NCBI GenBank assembly: GCA_017527155.1
Contig: JAFXQI010000086.1
Location: 1-64,000 of the forward strand
Direction: 5' to 3'
Length of the DNA: 64,000 nt
Source of the DNA: Kiritimatiellia bacterium
Lineage (GTDB): Bacteria > Verrucomicrobiota > Kiritimatiellia > CAIQIC01 > Lenti-01
The notes beneath the pieces were generated by a model. That model was not told the DNA's origin. It did not search any database and saw only the letters and a list, made by a program, of their open reading frames with translations. Positions 49,862-58,733 of the stretch are shown here, one piece after another. The position numbers and the translations under genes are program-made. Positions within the stretch are counted from its first letter, which is position 1. The number at the start of each line of letters is the position of its first letter.

Positions 49862-52230
49862 AAACCCGCCGCTTTTCCGTCCTTCCCTCCGTCCTAGGCG
49901 TCCTAGCCGTCCTAGGTTCCCTTCTTCCCGCCCCCGCGCGCGCCGCGGTTTCGGGCAAGTGGAACAAGCTGGAGGACTGCGTGCTCGCCGACGGCTACAT
50001 GGACGGCGACAGCTTCCACATCCGCCACAAGAACAAGGACATCATCATCCGCCTCTACTTCGTCGACACCCCCGAGACGGACAAGACCCACGAGGAGCGC
50101 AACAAGGCGCAGGCGGACTACTTCGGCATCAAGGACACGCAGGTGATCCCCGTCGGCCAGCTCGGCAAGAAGTTCACGCAGAAGACGCTCAAGGGCGAGC
50201 GCTTCACCGTGTGGACCCGCTGGGAGGACGCGATGGGCTCGTCCCAGCAGAAGCGCTATTTCGGCATCGTGCAGGTCGGCAAGGACGACCTCGCCGAGCT
50301 GCTCGTCGCCAACGGCCTCGCCCGCGTCTACGGCGCCTCCGCCGTCATGCCCAGCGGCCGCGGTCCCGACGACGAGTTCGCGCGCCTCCGCCAGCTCGAG
50401 CACCGCGCCAAGGCCAAGAAGCTCGGCGCGTGGTCCAAGGCCGCCAAGAAGGGTGCCCTCCGCGAAGACGGCGGCGGCATGTTCGACCTCGCGGAAGAGG
50501 ACGGCGGGGAAGGCGGCGAAGGCGGCGGCCGCCGGCCCTTCGCGCAGGCGTGGGACGACGAAGACTTCGCCGACCTCGGCGAATACCACGACAAGTGGGC
50601 CAACGTCCCGACCGTCGCCTTCCTGCGAGCGGAAGCCTTCGTCAACACCGAGCGCTTCGAGGACGCCGAAATCGAGATGCGCAAGCTGCTCATCCGCTTC
50701 CCCTCCCACCCCCAGCGCCCGCGCATCGAGTTCTACCTCGCCCTCTCCCTCGCCATGCAGGAAGAATTCGGCGAGGCCGTGAGCCGCTTCAAGGACTGGC
50801 TCGCCAAATACCCCGACCACCCCCTCGCGCCCGACGTCCGCTACTGGATGCCCATCAGCCTCTACTACGACGGCAAGTACCAGGAAGCCCTCCCCCTCTT
50901 CGACGCCTACGCCAAGCAGAACCCCTACACCGTCTACGCCCCCGAGGCCGACTACCGCGCCGCCTGCTGCCGCTACGCCCTCGAAGACTACGAAGGCGCC
51001 GCCGCCGGGGTCGCCGCCTTCCTGCGCGACCATCCCGACCACTACTTCCGCCACGAAGCCGCCATCATGCGCGGCGACGCCCTCGCCGCCCTCGGCGAAT
51101 TCGACGCCGCCAAGGAAGCCTACCGCATCGCCATGGTCCCCGCCGCCGGCCCCTTCTACTACATGGCCCTCACCCAGGCCGCGCGCCTCCACAAGGCCCT
51201 CGCCGAGCCCGAGGAATACCGCGAAATGTCCAGGGAATTCGTCCAGTACATCAAGGACATGCCCCAGGACTCCAACATCATCGACGCCGCCTACCAGGCC
51301 GGCTGGGCCCTCCGCCAGACCGGCGAATCCGACAAGGCCCGCCGCCTCTACTGGCAGATGATCGAGCTCCACGGCAACGTCCCCGCCTGGGAAGGCTTCG
51401 ACCTCATGCTCGCCGACCTCGCCAAACTCTACCCCCGCGGCACCGACGAATACGACCAGGACCTCCGCGCCCGCCACGACCGCGCCCTCGCCGACCGCCG
51501 CATCGCCCTCGCCGCGCGCCTCGACGCCGCCCGCATCCAGCGCCTCCCCGCCGAGTCCCAGACCGCCGCCGTCGCCGCCTTCGCCGGCCGCTACAACACC
51601 GACGACCTCGGCCCCGAGACCCTCGTCTGGATCGGCCGCGAATGGTTCGACCACGGCATGGTCTCCAACGGCACCGCCACCCTCGAATTCCTCCTCGACC
51701 GCTACGGCGAATCCCGCCACGCCCCCGAAGCCCAGATGCTCCTCGCCCGCCAGGAAGTCGCCGACAAACGCTGGGACGACGCCTTCGGCCACGCCGACGC
51801 CGTCGTCAACGGCGCCGCCGACCTCGACATCTACGTCGAAGCCGTCTTCCTGCGCGCCGAAGCCCTCCGCGGACTCGGGCGCAACGGCGAAGCCATCACC
51901 GCCTACAACGAAATCCTGGCCAACCGCGCCGCCCCGCGCCGCCTCAAGCCCGACGCCCTCCTCGGCATCGCCGCCTGCCTCTGCGCCCAGAACGAATGGA
52001 ACCAGGCCAACGCCTACTACCAGCGCGTGTACGTCCTCTACGGCGCCTACAAAAAACAGGTCGCCGCCGCCTACCTCGGCTCCGCCGCCTGCTTCGAGCA
52101 CACCCGCGAACCCCAGAAAGCCATCGCCACCTACGACGCCTTCCTCGAAACCGATGCCTCCCGCGGCACCGCCGAAGCCGCCACCGCCCGCCAACGCCGC
52201 GCCGCCCTCTCCCAAGGAGCCACCCCATGA
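49858..52230 (+). CDS. Staphylococcal-nuclease domain fused to TPR repeats
   Basis: A 790-residue protein with a signal peptide (to about 28). Residues about 40-185 are a thermonuclease-like domain: VADGYMDGDSFHIRHKNKDIIIRLYFVDTPETD (substrate/metal strands) and RYFGIVQVGKDDLAELLVANGLARVYG, with the D-x-[FVT]-E/R type residues largely kept but one glutamate of the catalytic set not clear. A Gly/Glu-rich linker follows and then ten or more TPR-like repeats to the end. It ends in ATGA overlap with the third gene. SNase-TPR fusions are rare; it may cut extracellular DNA/RNA while bound to a protein complex, or be a non-enzymatic binding domain. Confidence 0.82.
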   Translation: MKTRRFSVLPSVLGVLAVLGSLLPAPARAAVSGKWNKLEDCVLADGYMDGDSFHIRHKNKDIIIRLYFVDTPETDKTHEERNKAQADYFGIKDTQVIPVGQLGKKFTQKTLKGERFTVWTRWEDAMGSSQQKRYFGIVQVGKDDLAELLVANGLARVYGASAVMPSGRGPDDEFARLRQLEHRAKAKKLGAWSKAAKKGALREDGGGMFDLAEEDGGEGGEGGGRRPFAQAWDDEDFADLGEYHDKWANVPTVAFLRAEAFVNTERFEDAEIEMRKLLIRFPSHPQRPRIEFYLALSLAMQEEFGEAVSRFKDWLAKYPDHPLAPDVRYWMPISLYYDGKYQEALPLFDAYAKQNPYTVYAPEADYRAACCRYALEDYEGAAAGVAAFLRDHPDHYFRHEAAIMRGDALAALGEFDAAKEAYRIAMVPAAGPFYYMALTQAARLHKALAEPEEYREMSREFVQYIKDMPQDSNIIDAAYQAGWALRQTGESDKARRLYWQMIELHGNVPAWEGFDLMLADLAKLYPRGTDEYDQDLRARHDRALADRRIALAARLDAARIQRLPAESQTAAVAAFAGRYNTDDLGPETLVWIGREWFDHGMVSNGTATLEFLLDRYGESRHAPEAQMLLARQEVADKRWDDAFGHADAVVNGAADLDIYVEAVFLRAEALRGLGRNGEAITAYNEILANRAAPRRLKPDALLGIAACLCAQNEWNQANAYYQRVYVLYGAYKKQVAAAYLGSAACFEHTREPQKAIATYDAFLETDASRGTAEAATARQRRAALSQGATP

Positions 52231-53318
52231 GCCACCGCCCCTCCCATTCCCACCCGTTCCTGCGGTCCCTTCGTCCCCTTCTCTTCCTTTGTGTCCTTTG
52301 CGTCCTTTGTGGCTCATTCCCCCTCCCCGCCCGCGCCCAACTCTGCCCCTACGAAGTCCGCCTCGCCAACGACCGCTTCCACGCCCATCTCCTCAAGCGC
52401 GAAAAAAACGGCGACGTCTGGCTCCGCCGCCTCAAACCCGACGGCACCCCCGGCCCGCAGGTCGGCTATGCCCGCGCCGACATCCTCGGCATCCGCATGC
52501 CGCGCCCCGCCTTCTTCACCAACGTCGAAGCCCTCGTCGCCGCGCCCGGCACCGGCCCCCTGCCTCCGCAGGCCACCGCGCGCGCCCACGCCCTCCTCGA
52601 CCAATACGTCCTCCAGACCCGCGCCTTCCGCGACATTCCCGGCGTCGTCTCCGACGAAGCCCTCTACCTCAAGGCCCGCCTCCAGGACCGCCAGGGGCAG
52701 CACGCCGAAGCCCTTGCCGGCTACGAAGCCATCCGCGCCAAAGACCCGCCGTCCGCCTTCGCCGACGCCGCCCGCATCCGGGCCGGCATCGACCACTCCC
52801 GCCTGACCAACGCCGTCGACGCCATCGAATGCCTCGACGGCATCCCCCTGCCCGAAGAAGACGAAGCCCTCCTCTCCGACATGCTCTTCGCGCTGGGCGA
52901 CGCCTACGTCCGCCTGGAGAACTGGGACCGGGCCCTGATGACCTACCTCTCCCTGGTCGTCTTCTACCCCTACGTCGGCAACAACGAAGCCCGCGCCCTG
53001 TCCCGCACCCTTCCCTGCTACGCCGCGCTCGGCGAATGGGAATCCTGCTACCGCGCCATCCAGGATCTTCTCGCCGCGGCCCCCGGGACCCCGGCGGCGG
53101 CCTACGCCGAAACCTTCGCGCAGAAGCACGCCAAGCAGCTTGGTTCCGTCGGCGAATTCGTCGACGGCAAACGCATCGTCGCCGACACCCCTGCCACCTC
53201 CATCGCCGGCACCACCGCCTCCACCAACGCCCCCTCCCACACCCAATTCAACGCCCCCTCCGACGACGACGAACCCTCCGGCGCCGACGACGTCGAATAC
53301 CCCGACGAACTCCTCTGA
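52227..53318 (+). CDS. Exported TPR protein, third gene of the unit
   Basis: A 363-residue protein with a signal peptide (LLFLCVLCVLCGSFPLPARA, cleavage about residue 37). Next a segment with a probable beta domain (CPYEVRLANDRFHAHLLK), then TPR-like repeats (ARLQDRQGQHAEALAGYEAI, DAYVRLENWDRALMTYLSLV). The C-terminus is acidic and low-complexity (DDDEPSGADDVEYPDELL). Shares architecture with the first gene of the unit, so the three may form one complex. A terminator follows. Confidence 0.78.
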   Translation: MSHRPSHSHPFLRSLRPLLFLCVLCVLCGSFPLPARAQLCPYEVRLANDRFHAHLLKREKNGDVWLRRLKPDGTPGPQVGYARADILGIRMPRPAFFTNVEALVAAPGTGPLPPQATARAHALLDQYVLQTRAFRDIPGVVSDEALYLKARLQDRQGQHAEALAGYEAIRAKDPPSAFADAARIRAGIDHSRLTNAVDAIECLDGIPLPEEDEALLSDMLFALGDAYVRLENWDRALMTYLSLVVFYPYVGNNEARALSRTLPCYAALGEWESCYRAIQDLLAAAPGTPAAAYAETFAQKHAKQLGSVGEFVDGKRIVADTPATSIAGTTASTNAPSHTQFNAPSDDDEPSGADDVEYPDELL

Positions 53319-53350
53319 CCCGCCCCCCTCCCCCACCCCATCCCTCCCGC

Positions 53351-53377
53351 GCCCCGCCTTCCCGGCGGGGCGTTTTT
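53351..53377 (+). terminator. Intrinsic terminator after the TPR operon
   Basis: GCCCCGCC-TTCCC-GGCGGGGC, a perfect 8-bp stem with 5-base loop, followed by GTTTTT. Confidence 0.92.
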
Positions 53378-53422
53378 CATGGCCGCGGACAGAGCGCAAA
53401 ACCCCACGAAATCGGCCAAAAT

Positions 53423-53442
53423 GAAATAATCTCAAATGTGCC
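53423..53442. repeat. GAAATAATCTCAAATGTGCC motif
   Basis: Matches GAAGTAATCTCAAAAGTGCC at 48381-48400 in 18 of 20 positions. Confidence 0.55.
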
Positions 53443-53588
53443 GGCGGCTGGCAGGAGCCCCCTCCGCTGCAGTCGCGGGAACGGGTGGGGCAAGGCATCG
53501 GCGTCCCATGTGCAAGGCACGAATCGCCCGGAGAGCTCGCCCCGCCGCTGGGGGAAAAACGGGGGCGGCAGGGGAGGCAGGGGCCAAT

Positions 53589-53620
53589 CTAGATTTCTAG
53601 ATATCCAGAGACCTGGATTT
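53589..53620. repeat. CTAGATAT repeat, copy 2
   Basis: CTAGATTTCTAGATATCCAG, then AGACCTGGATTTCC. It shares the exact 15-mer TTTCTAGATATCCAG (53594-53608) with 40348. Confidence 0.6.
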
Positions 53621-53650
53621 CCAGGCGCCGGGGGGGCCATCGCGGCGGCG

Positions 53651-54436
53651 TCAGGTGCCGGGGGCGCGTTTGTTGCGGGAGAGGAGTTGGCTGATGGTGA
53701 CGCAGGCGAAGGTGACGACAAGGAGGATCGTGGACAGGGCGTTGATGAGCGGCGGGGCGCCGTATTTGATCATGCTGTAGATGCGGATGGGCAACGTGGT
53801 GGAGCCGGGGCCCGCGACGAAGAAGGAGATGACGAAGTCGTCGATGGACAGGGTGAAGGCGAGGAGGCCGCCCGCGAGGATGCCCGGGGCCAGCATGGGG
53901 ATCAGGACGCGCCAGAGGGTGGTCCACCATCCGGCGCCGAGGTCCTGGGCGGCTTCGATGATGGTGTAGTCGAAATCCTGCAGGCGGGCGAGGACGGTCA
54001 TGGCGACGTAGGAGAGGCAGAAGGTGACGTGGGCGAGGCCGATGGTGAACATTCCGAGCTGGATCTTCAGGGCGACGAAGAAGAGCAGCATGGAAAGGCC
54101 CATCAGGATCTCGGGGAGGACGAGGGGCATGTAGATGACGGAGTAGTGGACTTTCTGGAGGCGGCTGCCGGCGTAGCGGTGCAGGGCGAACGCGGCGGAG
54201 GTGCCGAGGATCATGGCGCCAAGGGTCGCGGAGGCCGCGATGACCAGGGTGTTGACGAGGGCGGACCAGATGTCGTCGCGCTGCATGAGGGCGATGTACC
54301 ATTTGAGGGAGGTGCTCTCCCAATGGCCGCCGAACCGGGAGGAGTTGAAGGATTGGGCGACGAGGACGACGATCGGCAGGTAGAAGAACACCAGGACGGC
54401 CCAGGTGACGATGGCGGGGACGCGGGAGGGGCGCAT
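53651..54436 (-). CDS. potC: Spermidine/putrescine-type ABC permease PotC
   Basis: A 261-residue inner-membrane permease with six helices and the EAA loop (AAQDLGAGWWTTLWRVLIPMLAPG), of the PotC/polyamine family. It ends the potA-potB-potC unit, and its start lies 2 bases after the potB stop. No potD (periplasmic binding protein) follows; the next DNA is repeat-rich. Confidence 0.9.
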   Translation of the reverse strand: MRPSRVPAIVTWAVLVFFYLPIVVLVAQSFNSSRFGGHWESTSLKWYIALMQRDDIWSALVNTLVIAASATLGAMILGTSAAFALHRYAGSRLQKVHYSVIYMPLVLPEILMGLSMLLFFVALKIQLGMFTIGLAHVTFCLSYVAMTVLARLQDFDYTIIEAAQDLGAGWWTTLWRVLIPMLAPGILAGGLLAFTLSIDDFVISFFVAGPGSTTLPIRIYSMIKYGAPPLINALSTILLVVTFACVTISQLLSRNKRAPGT

Positions 54437-54438
54437 GG

Positions 54439-55314
54439 TCAGACTCCTTCTTCGTTCGGGGCGCGGGTGTTCTTGCGGCGCAGGGCGCTGACGGCCACCA
54501 TCGGGACGAGGACGGCCACGGACAGGAAGGCGGAGAGTCCGGCGGCGTGCGGGAGGTTGCGGTCGACGAAGGTGCGCTGGGCGATCTTGTTGCCGATCAT
54601 TTCGCTGGTGGGCCCGCCGACGATGTCCGGGATGACGTAGGAGCCGAGCGACGGGATGAAGACCATCAGGAAGGCGGTGAGCAGGCCCACGCGGATGCCC
54701 GGGAGGAAGACGGAGACGAAGGCGCGGAAAGAGCCGGCGCCCAGGTCCTTGGCGGCTTCGATGAGGCGGTAGTCGAATTTTTCGGCGGCGGCGTAGATGG
54801 GGAGGATGGCGAAGGGGAGTTCGGTGTAGATCATCACGAGGAGGACGGCGCCGGCGTTGTAGAGGAGGGAGGTATCCGGGGAAATCAGGTGCAGCCAGAC
54901 GAGGGCGTGCTTGAGGAAGCCGTCGGGATGGAGGAGGACCTTCCAGGCGAAGACGCGCACGAGGAAGCTCGTCCAGAAGGGGAGGATGACGAGCAGCAGC
55001 AGCCACTGGCGCAGGCGCGGGGAGACGCGCGAGAGGTAGTAGCTCATGGGCGTCGCGAGGAGGATGCAAAGGCCCGTCGTCAGGGCGCTCATCCAGATGG
55101 TCCGCCAGACGATGGCCGGGTAGTTGGGGTTGCCCAGGGTCTTGAGGGTCTCGAGGGTCCAGCCGGCGCCGATGCCGCCGTAGGGGTCGGAGGGGCGGAA
55201 GGTGATCGCGAAGACGAGCACCGTCGGGATGATGAAGAGCAGTCCCAGCCACACGAAGGAGGGCATCGTGACGAGCCACTCCGTCCAGGCGCGGGGTTTG
55301 GCGCGGCCGCTCAT
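54439..55314 (-). CDS. potB: Spermidine/putrescine-type ABC permease PotB
   Basis: A 291-residue permease with six membrane helices and the EAA loop (AAKDLGAGSFRAFVSVFLPGIR), typical of PotB. ATG 55314 overlaps potA by ATGA. The longer open frame is a shadow of potA. Confidence 0.9.
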   Translation of the reverse strand: MSGRAKPRAWTEWLVTMPSFVWLGLLFIIPTVLVFAITFRPSDPYGGIGAGWTLETLKTLGNPNYPAIVWRTIWMSALTTGLCILLATPMSYYLSRVSPRLRQWLLLLVILPFWTSFLVRVFAWKVLLHPDGFLKHALVWLHLISPDTSLLYNAGAVLLVMIYTELPFAILPIYAAAEKFDYRLIEAAKDLGAGSFRAFVSVFLPGIRVGLLTAFLMVFIPSLGSYVIPDIVGGPTSEMIGNKIAQRTFVDRNLPHAAGLSAFLSVAVLVPMVAVSALRRKNTRAPNEEGV

Positions 55315-56549
55315 GTCCGGGCCTCTTCGGCCGCGGGCGCGGGCGCGGGTTCGACGGGGGTCTCGCCGACGGCTTCGGGCGGGAGGCGGAGGAGGTTCTC
55401 GTCCTGCTCGGAGTATTTCTCCAGCATGAAGCCGTCGTCGGCGTGCCAGGAAATCCAGACTTCCTCGCCCCACTTGATGGGTTTTTCGTCGAGGAAGAAC
55501 CGGGTGTGCTGGCGGACGATCGAGATGCGGTATTCGCCGACGCGGACCCAGTACTTGGTCTGGGAGCCGAGGTAGATGACGTCCTCGACGGTGCCGCGCA
55601 GCATGTTGACGTGGGGGCGGCGCTCGGGCTCCTCCCGCGAGATGGAGAGTTTTTCGGGGCGCACGGAGAGGAAGACGTGCTCGCCCTGCTTGATCTGCTT
55701 GTCGTTGAAGCATTCGAGGTCGGGGAGGTCGCCGATGACCAGGCGGGAGTAGTCCTTGTCCACGACGGCGGGGAGCATGCCGCGCAGGATGGCGCGCTGG
55801 TCGACCGGCTCGGCGACGGTGCCGTCGAAGAAGTTCGTGTCGCCGATGAACGCCGCGACGAAGCTCGTGCGCGGGGCCTCGTAGATCTGCGCCGGGGTGC
55901 CGAGCTGCTCGACGCGGCCGCTGCGCATGACCGCGATGCGGTCGGACAGGCTCATCGCCTCGCCCTGGTCGTGCGTGACGTAGAGGAAGGTGATGCCCGC
56001 CTGGTCGTGGATGAGGTCCAGCTCGATCAGCATGCGCTGGCGGAGCTTGAGGTCGAGGGCGGCGAGGGGTTCGTCGAGCAGCAGCACGCGCGGCTGGTTC
56101 ACCAGGGCGCGGGCGATGGCGACGCGCTGCTTCTGGCCGCCGGAGATCTGGTCGGGCTTCTTCCAGGCCTGGTCCTCCATCTGGATGAGGGCGAGCATCT
56201 TCTCGACGCGCTCCTTGATGTCCTTCTTGGAGCACTTGGCGACGCGCAGGCCGAAGGCGATGTTGTCCCAGAGCGAGAGGTGCGGGAAGAGCGCGTAGTT
56301 CTGGAAGATGGTGTTGACCTTGCGCTGGTAGGGGGGGATGTCCGTGATGTCCTGCCCGTCGAGCAGGATGCGTCCGGAGTCGGGCGACTCGAAGCCCGCC
56401 AGCATCCGCAGGAGCGTGGTCTTGCCGCAACCGCTGGGGCCGAGCAGGGAGAAGAACTCGCCCTGCTTGACGGAAAGCGACACGTGGTCGGACGCCTTGA
56501 TGGCGCCGTAGTTTTTCGAAACGTCGACGAACTCCAAGAACTCGCTCAC
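55311..56549 (-). CDS. potA: Spermidine/putrescine-type ABC ATPase PotA
   Basis: A 412-residue ATPase. Walker A GPSGCGKTT, signature SGGQKQRVAIARAL, Walker B LLLDEPLAALD and the H-loop THDQGEA are intact. The C-terminal part is a TOBE-type regulatory domain. GTG start at 56549 with GGAGGA 9 bases upstream; upstream ATG readings lack a site. The polyamine substrate is by similarity; related transporters import other cations. Confidence 0.93.
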   Translation of the reverse strand: MSEFLEFVDVSKNYGAIKASDHVSLSVKQGEFFSLLGPSGCGKTTLLRMLAGFESPDSGRILLDGQDITDIPPYQRKVNTIFQNYALFPHLSLWDNIAFGLRVAKCSKKDIKERVEKMLALIQMEDQAWKKPDQISGGQKQRVAIARALVNQPRVLLLDEPLAALDLKLRQRMLIELDLIHDQAGITFLYVTHDQGEAMSLSDRIAVMRSGRVEQLGTPAQIYEAPRTSFVAAFIGDTNFFDGTVAEPVDQRAILRGMLPAVVDKDYSRLVIGDLPDLECFNDKQIKQGEHVFLSVRPEKLSISREEPERRPHVNMLRGTVEDVIYLGSQTKYWVRVGEYRISIVRQHTRFFLDEKPIKWGEEVWISWHADDGFMLEKYSEQDENLLRLPPEAVGETPVEPAPAPAAEEART

Positions 56550-56738
56550 GGTCCAGAATCCTCCATGGGTTGGCTGCCTGGGGGCGCCGCACGGCGGCAC
56601 CTCGGAAAACGCGGGGCATTATGGGGTCCCCCCCCCGGTTTGCAAGAAAACTTTCACCCCTCCGCCCGCGCGGCTCCCGGTCCGCCGCGCGCCCTCATTG
56701 GCATTGCCCCGCAGCGCCCCCTGCGGTATGGTTCCGGC

Positions 56739-57725
56739 ATGAACACGACTCCGTCCCCCCTGGATAACGCGCGTGCCGTCCTCGCCTGCGAGGCCGACGC
56801 CCTGCGGCGCACCCTCGACCGCCTCGGCGATTCCCTCCCCGCCGCCGTCGCCCTGCTCAAGGACACCCTCGACCGCGGCGGCAAGATCGTCGTCACCGGA
56901 ATCGGCAAGTCGTTCCACATCGGCCAGAAGATCGCCGCCACCCTCACCAGCACCGGCGCGCCCTCCACCGTCCTGCATCCCTCCGAAGCCATGCACGGCG
57001 ACCTCGGCCTCCTGCGGCCCGCCGACGCGGTCATCGCCCTCTCCTACTCCGGCGAATCCGACGAACTCGTCCGCCTGCTCCCGCTCCTCAAGCGCGACGG
57101 GGCGAAGATCATCGCCCTGACCGGCGGCCTGGAGTCCACCCTCGCCCGCCACGCGGACATCGTCATCGACGCCTCCGTCGAGCGCGAGGCGTGCCCCTTC
57201 AACCTCGTGCCGACCGCCTCGACCACCGTTGCGCTGGCCCTAGGCGACGCCCTGGCCATCGCCCTCCTCGAAGCCCGCGGTTTCCGCAAGGAAGACTTCG
57301 CCCGCTACCATCCCGGCGGCGCCATCGGCCGCGCGCTCCTGCTCACCACCGACGACATCATGCGAACCGGCGACCGCCTCGCCCGCCTCCCGGCCACCGC
57401 CACCGTGCGGGACGCCGTCATCGCCATGACCGAAGCCCAGGCCGGCGCCGTCGGCATCGTCGATTCCGGCGGCCGCGTCGAGGGCCTCGTCACCGACGGC
57501 GATCTCCGCCGCTACCTCGCCGGCGGCGCCGACGATTTCCGGACCCGCCCCGTCCGCGACATCATGACCCGCAATCCCAAGTCGGTCCGCTCCGGCCAGC
57601 TGGCTGCCGACGCCCTCGCCGTCTTCCAGCAGCACCGCTTCGACGACCTGCCCGTCGTGGATGCCGAAGGCCGCCTCGTCGGCATCATCGACCTCCAGGA
57701 TCTCCCCAAGTTCAAGATTCTCTGA
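56739..57725 (+). CDS. kdsD: Arabinose-5-phosphate isomerase (KdsD/KpsF family)
   Basis: A 328-residue protein. A SIS domain (about 40-185) has IVVTGIGKSFHIGQKIAATLTS, HPSEAMHGDLG and ALSYSGES, with the YHPGGAIGRALL sequence that is diagnostic for this family. A tandem CBS domain (about 205-325) follows. It converts ribulose-5-phosphate to arabinose-5-phosphate for Kdo synthesis, completing the lipopolysaccharide theme with lpxK/lpxA. Start at 56739; the large upstream frame is a potA shadow. Confidence 0.92.
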   Translation: MNTTPSPLDNARAVLACEADALRRTLDRLGDSLPAAVALLKDTLDRGGKIVVTGIGKSFHIGQKIAATLTSTGAPSTVLHPSEAMHGDLGLLRPADAVIALSYSGESDELVRLLPLLKRDGAKIIALTGGLESTLARHADIVIDASVEREACPFNLVPTASTTVALALGDALAIALLEARGFRKEDFARYHPGGAIGRALLLTTDDIMRTGDRLARLPATATVRDAVIAMTEAQAGAVGIVDSGGRVEGLVTDGDLRRYLAGGADDFRTRPVRDIMTRNPKSVRSGQLAADALAVFQQHRFDDLPVVDAEGRLVGIIDLQDLPKFKIL

Positions 57726-57821
57726 GACGGCGGAACCCGCGACGGCCGGACGGCACGGAGGCCGGGCAGGCGGAATTGCACCTTTACCGCAACGGGGCGC
57801 GGGCGTATGCTGGGAAACACC

Positions 57822-58733
57822 ATGAACAGAATCATCCGCTCCCTTCTGGCCCTGCTGCTCCTTTGCACCGCCGCCTCCGCGCGGCGGCATACGGCCTTCG
57901 AACCGGTCCTTTTCGACGGACCGGAGCCCCCTCCGCAGTCGCTTGAGGCCCCGGCGGAGGAAACGGACGTCCCCTCCACCGAAGCGCAGGAAGCCGTTCC
58001 GGCAGACCGCCACCCCGGCGGCATCGCCCCGTCGGTTCCGGAGGCGGAACAGAGCGTGGCCGAGCGAACGGGCGCGATCCACTACGCCCCCGCGATGGAG
58101 GCGGATGCGCCCGAAGCGGCACCGGACGCCGGCCGCCGCTTCCGCTTCGAGCTGGGCATCCGCAGCATGGGTGCCTGGCTGACGGACGACCGGCAGGGGG
58201 AACCCTTCCACGGCTCCTTCGTCGGCAGCATCTACAAGATCAAGGCCAAGCAGAACTGGGTGCCGATCCATCCCTTCGCGCAGCTGTCCTTCGCCCTTCC
58301 GGGCGGCCTCTGGCTCGGGGCGGGCGCGACGTACAGCCATCTCGACGTCGAGACGCTCGACGACGGCGGCGGCGACGGCGACATCGAATCGGACCTGGTG
58401 CTGGGCTACGTGCTGCTGGAGTACCCCGTGGCCCGCCTGCGGCCGTACGCGGAAGCCGGATGCGGCCGGGCCTTCAACACCTTCGACGCGGACGCCAGCT
58501 GGTCCGCCGGCGGGCGCCGCGAGTTCGTGCTGGAGGATTCGACGGCGTGGATGGCCGGCGGCGGCATCGGCGTGGCGGTCACGGACCGCTTCACGGTGGA
58601 TGCGCACGTCCGGTACGTGCATTTCGACGTGGACGGGACGTACGAGTTCCGGGGCGACTCCCGGCCGGACACGGATTTCACCTTCACCCCGTCCTACGTG
58701 GCGGCGGGCGTCGGCGTGAGCTATGCCCTCTGA
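57822..58733 (+). CDS. Small outer-membrane beta-barrel protein
   Basis: A 303-residue protein with a signal peptide (about 1-20), a low-complexity Pro/Glu/Ala segment (about 25-105) and then a beta-barrel-like domain with eight alternating strands. Its end is the typical VGVSYAL, hydrophobic/aromatic pattern for barrel insertion. A VLGYVLLEYPVARLRPYAEAGCG segment recalls OmpW/OprF-like porins. Start: ATG 57822; an earlier ATG five codons upstream (57807) is also possible. It overlaps the next gene by 11 bases. Confidence 0.78.
   Translation: MNRIIRSLLALLLLCTAASARRHTAFEPVLFDGPEPPPQSLEAPAEETDVPSTEAQEAVPADRHPGGIAPSVPEAEQSVAERTGAIHYAPAMEADAPEAAPDAGRRFRFELGIRSMGAWLTDDRQGEPFHGSFVGSIYKIKAKQNWVPIHPFAQLSFALPGGLWLGAGATYSHLDVETLDDGGGDGDIESDLVLGYVLLEYPVARLRPYAEAGCGRAFNTFDADASWSAGGRREFVLEDSTAWMAGGGIGVAVTDRFTVDAHVRYVHFDVDGTYEFRGDSRPDTDFTFTPSYVAAGVGVSYAL

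Larger units (their letters stand above)
53319..53650. other. 332-bp gap: terminator and repeats
   Basis: Terminator at 53351, a TAATCTCA motif at 53423 and the CTAGATAT repeat at 53589. No gene. Confidence 0.6.

Noticed and set aside
49912-52317. Minus-strand frame of 801 codons over the SNase-TPR gene
   Set aside because: Val/Gly/Glu-rich shadow of a codon-biased GC gene; the plus strand has SNase and TPR motifs and coupled neighbours.
53423-53442. Sigma-54 promoter on the minus strand (GGCAC...)
   Set aside because: GGCAC is present, but the -12 TTGC element is not; the segment is better explained as part of the TAATCTCA repeat family.
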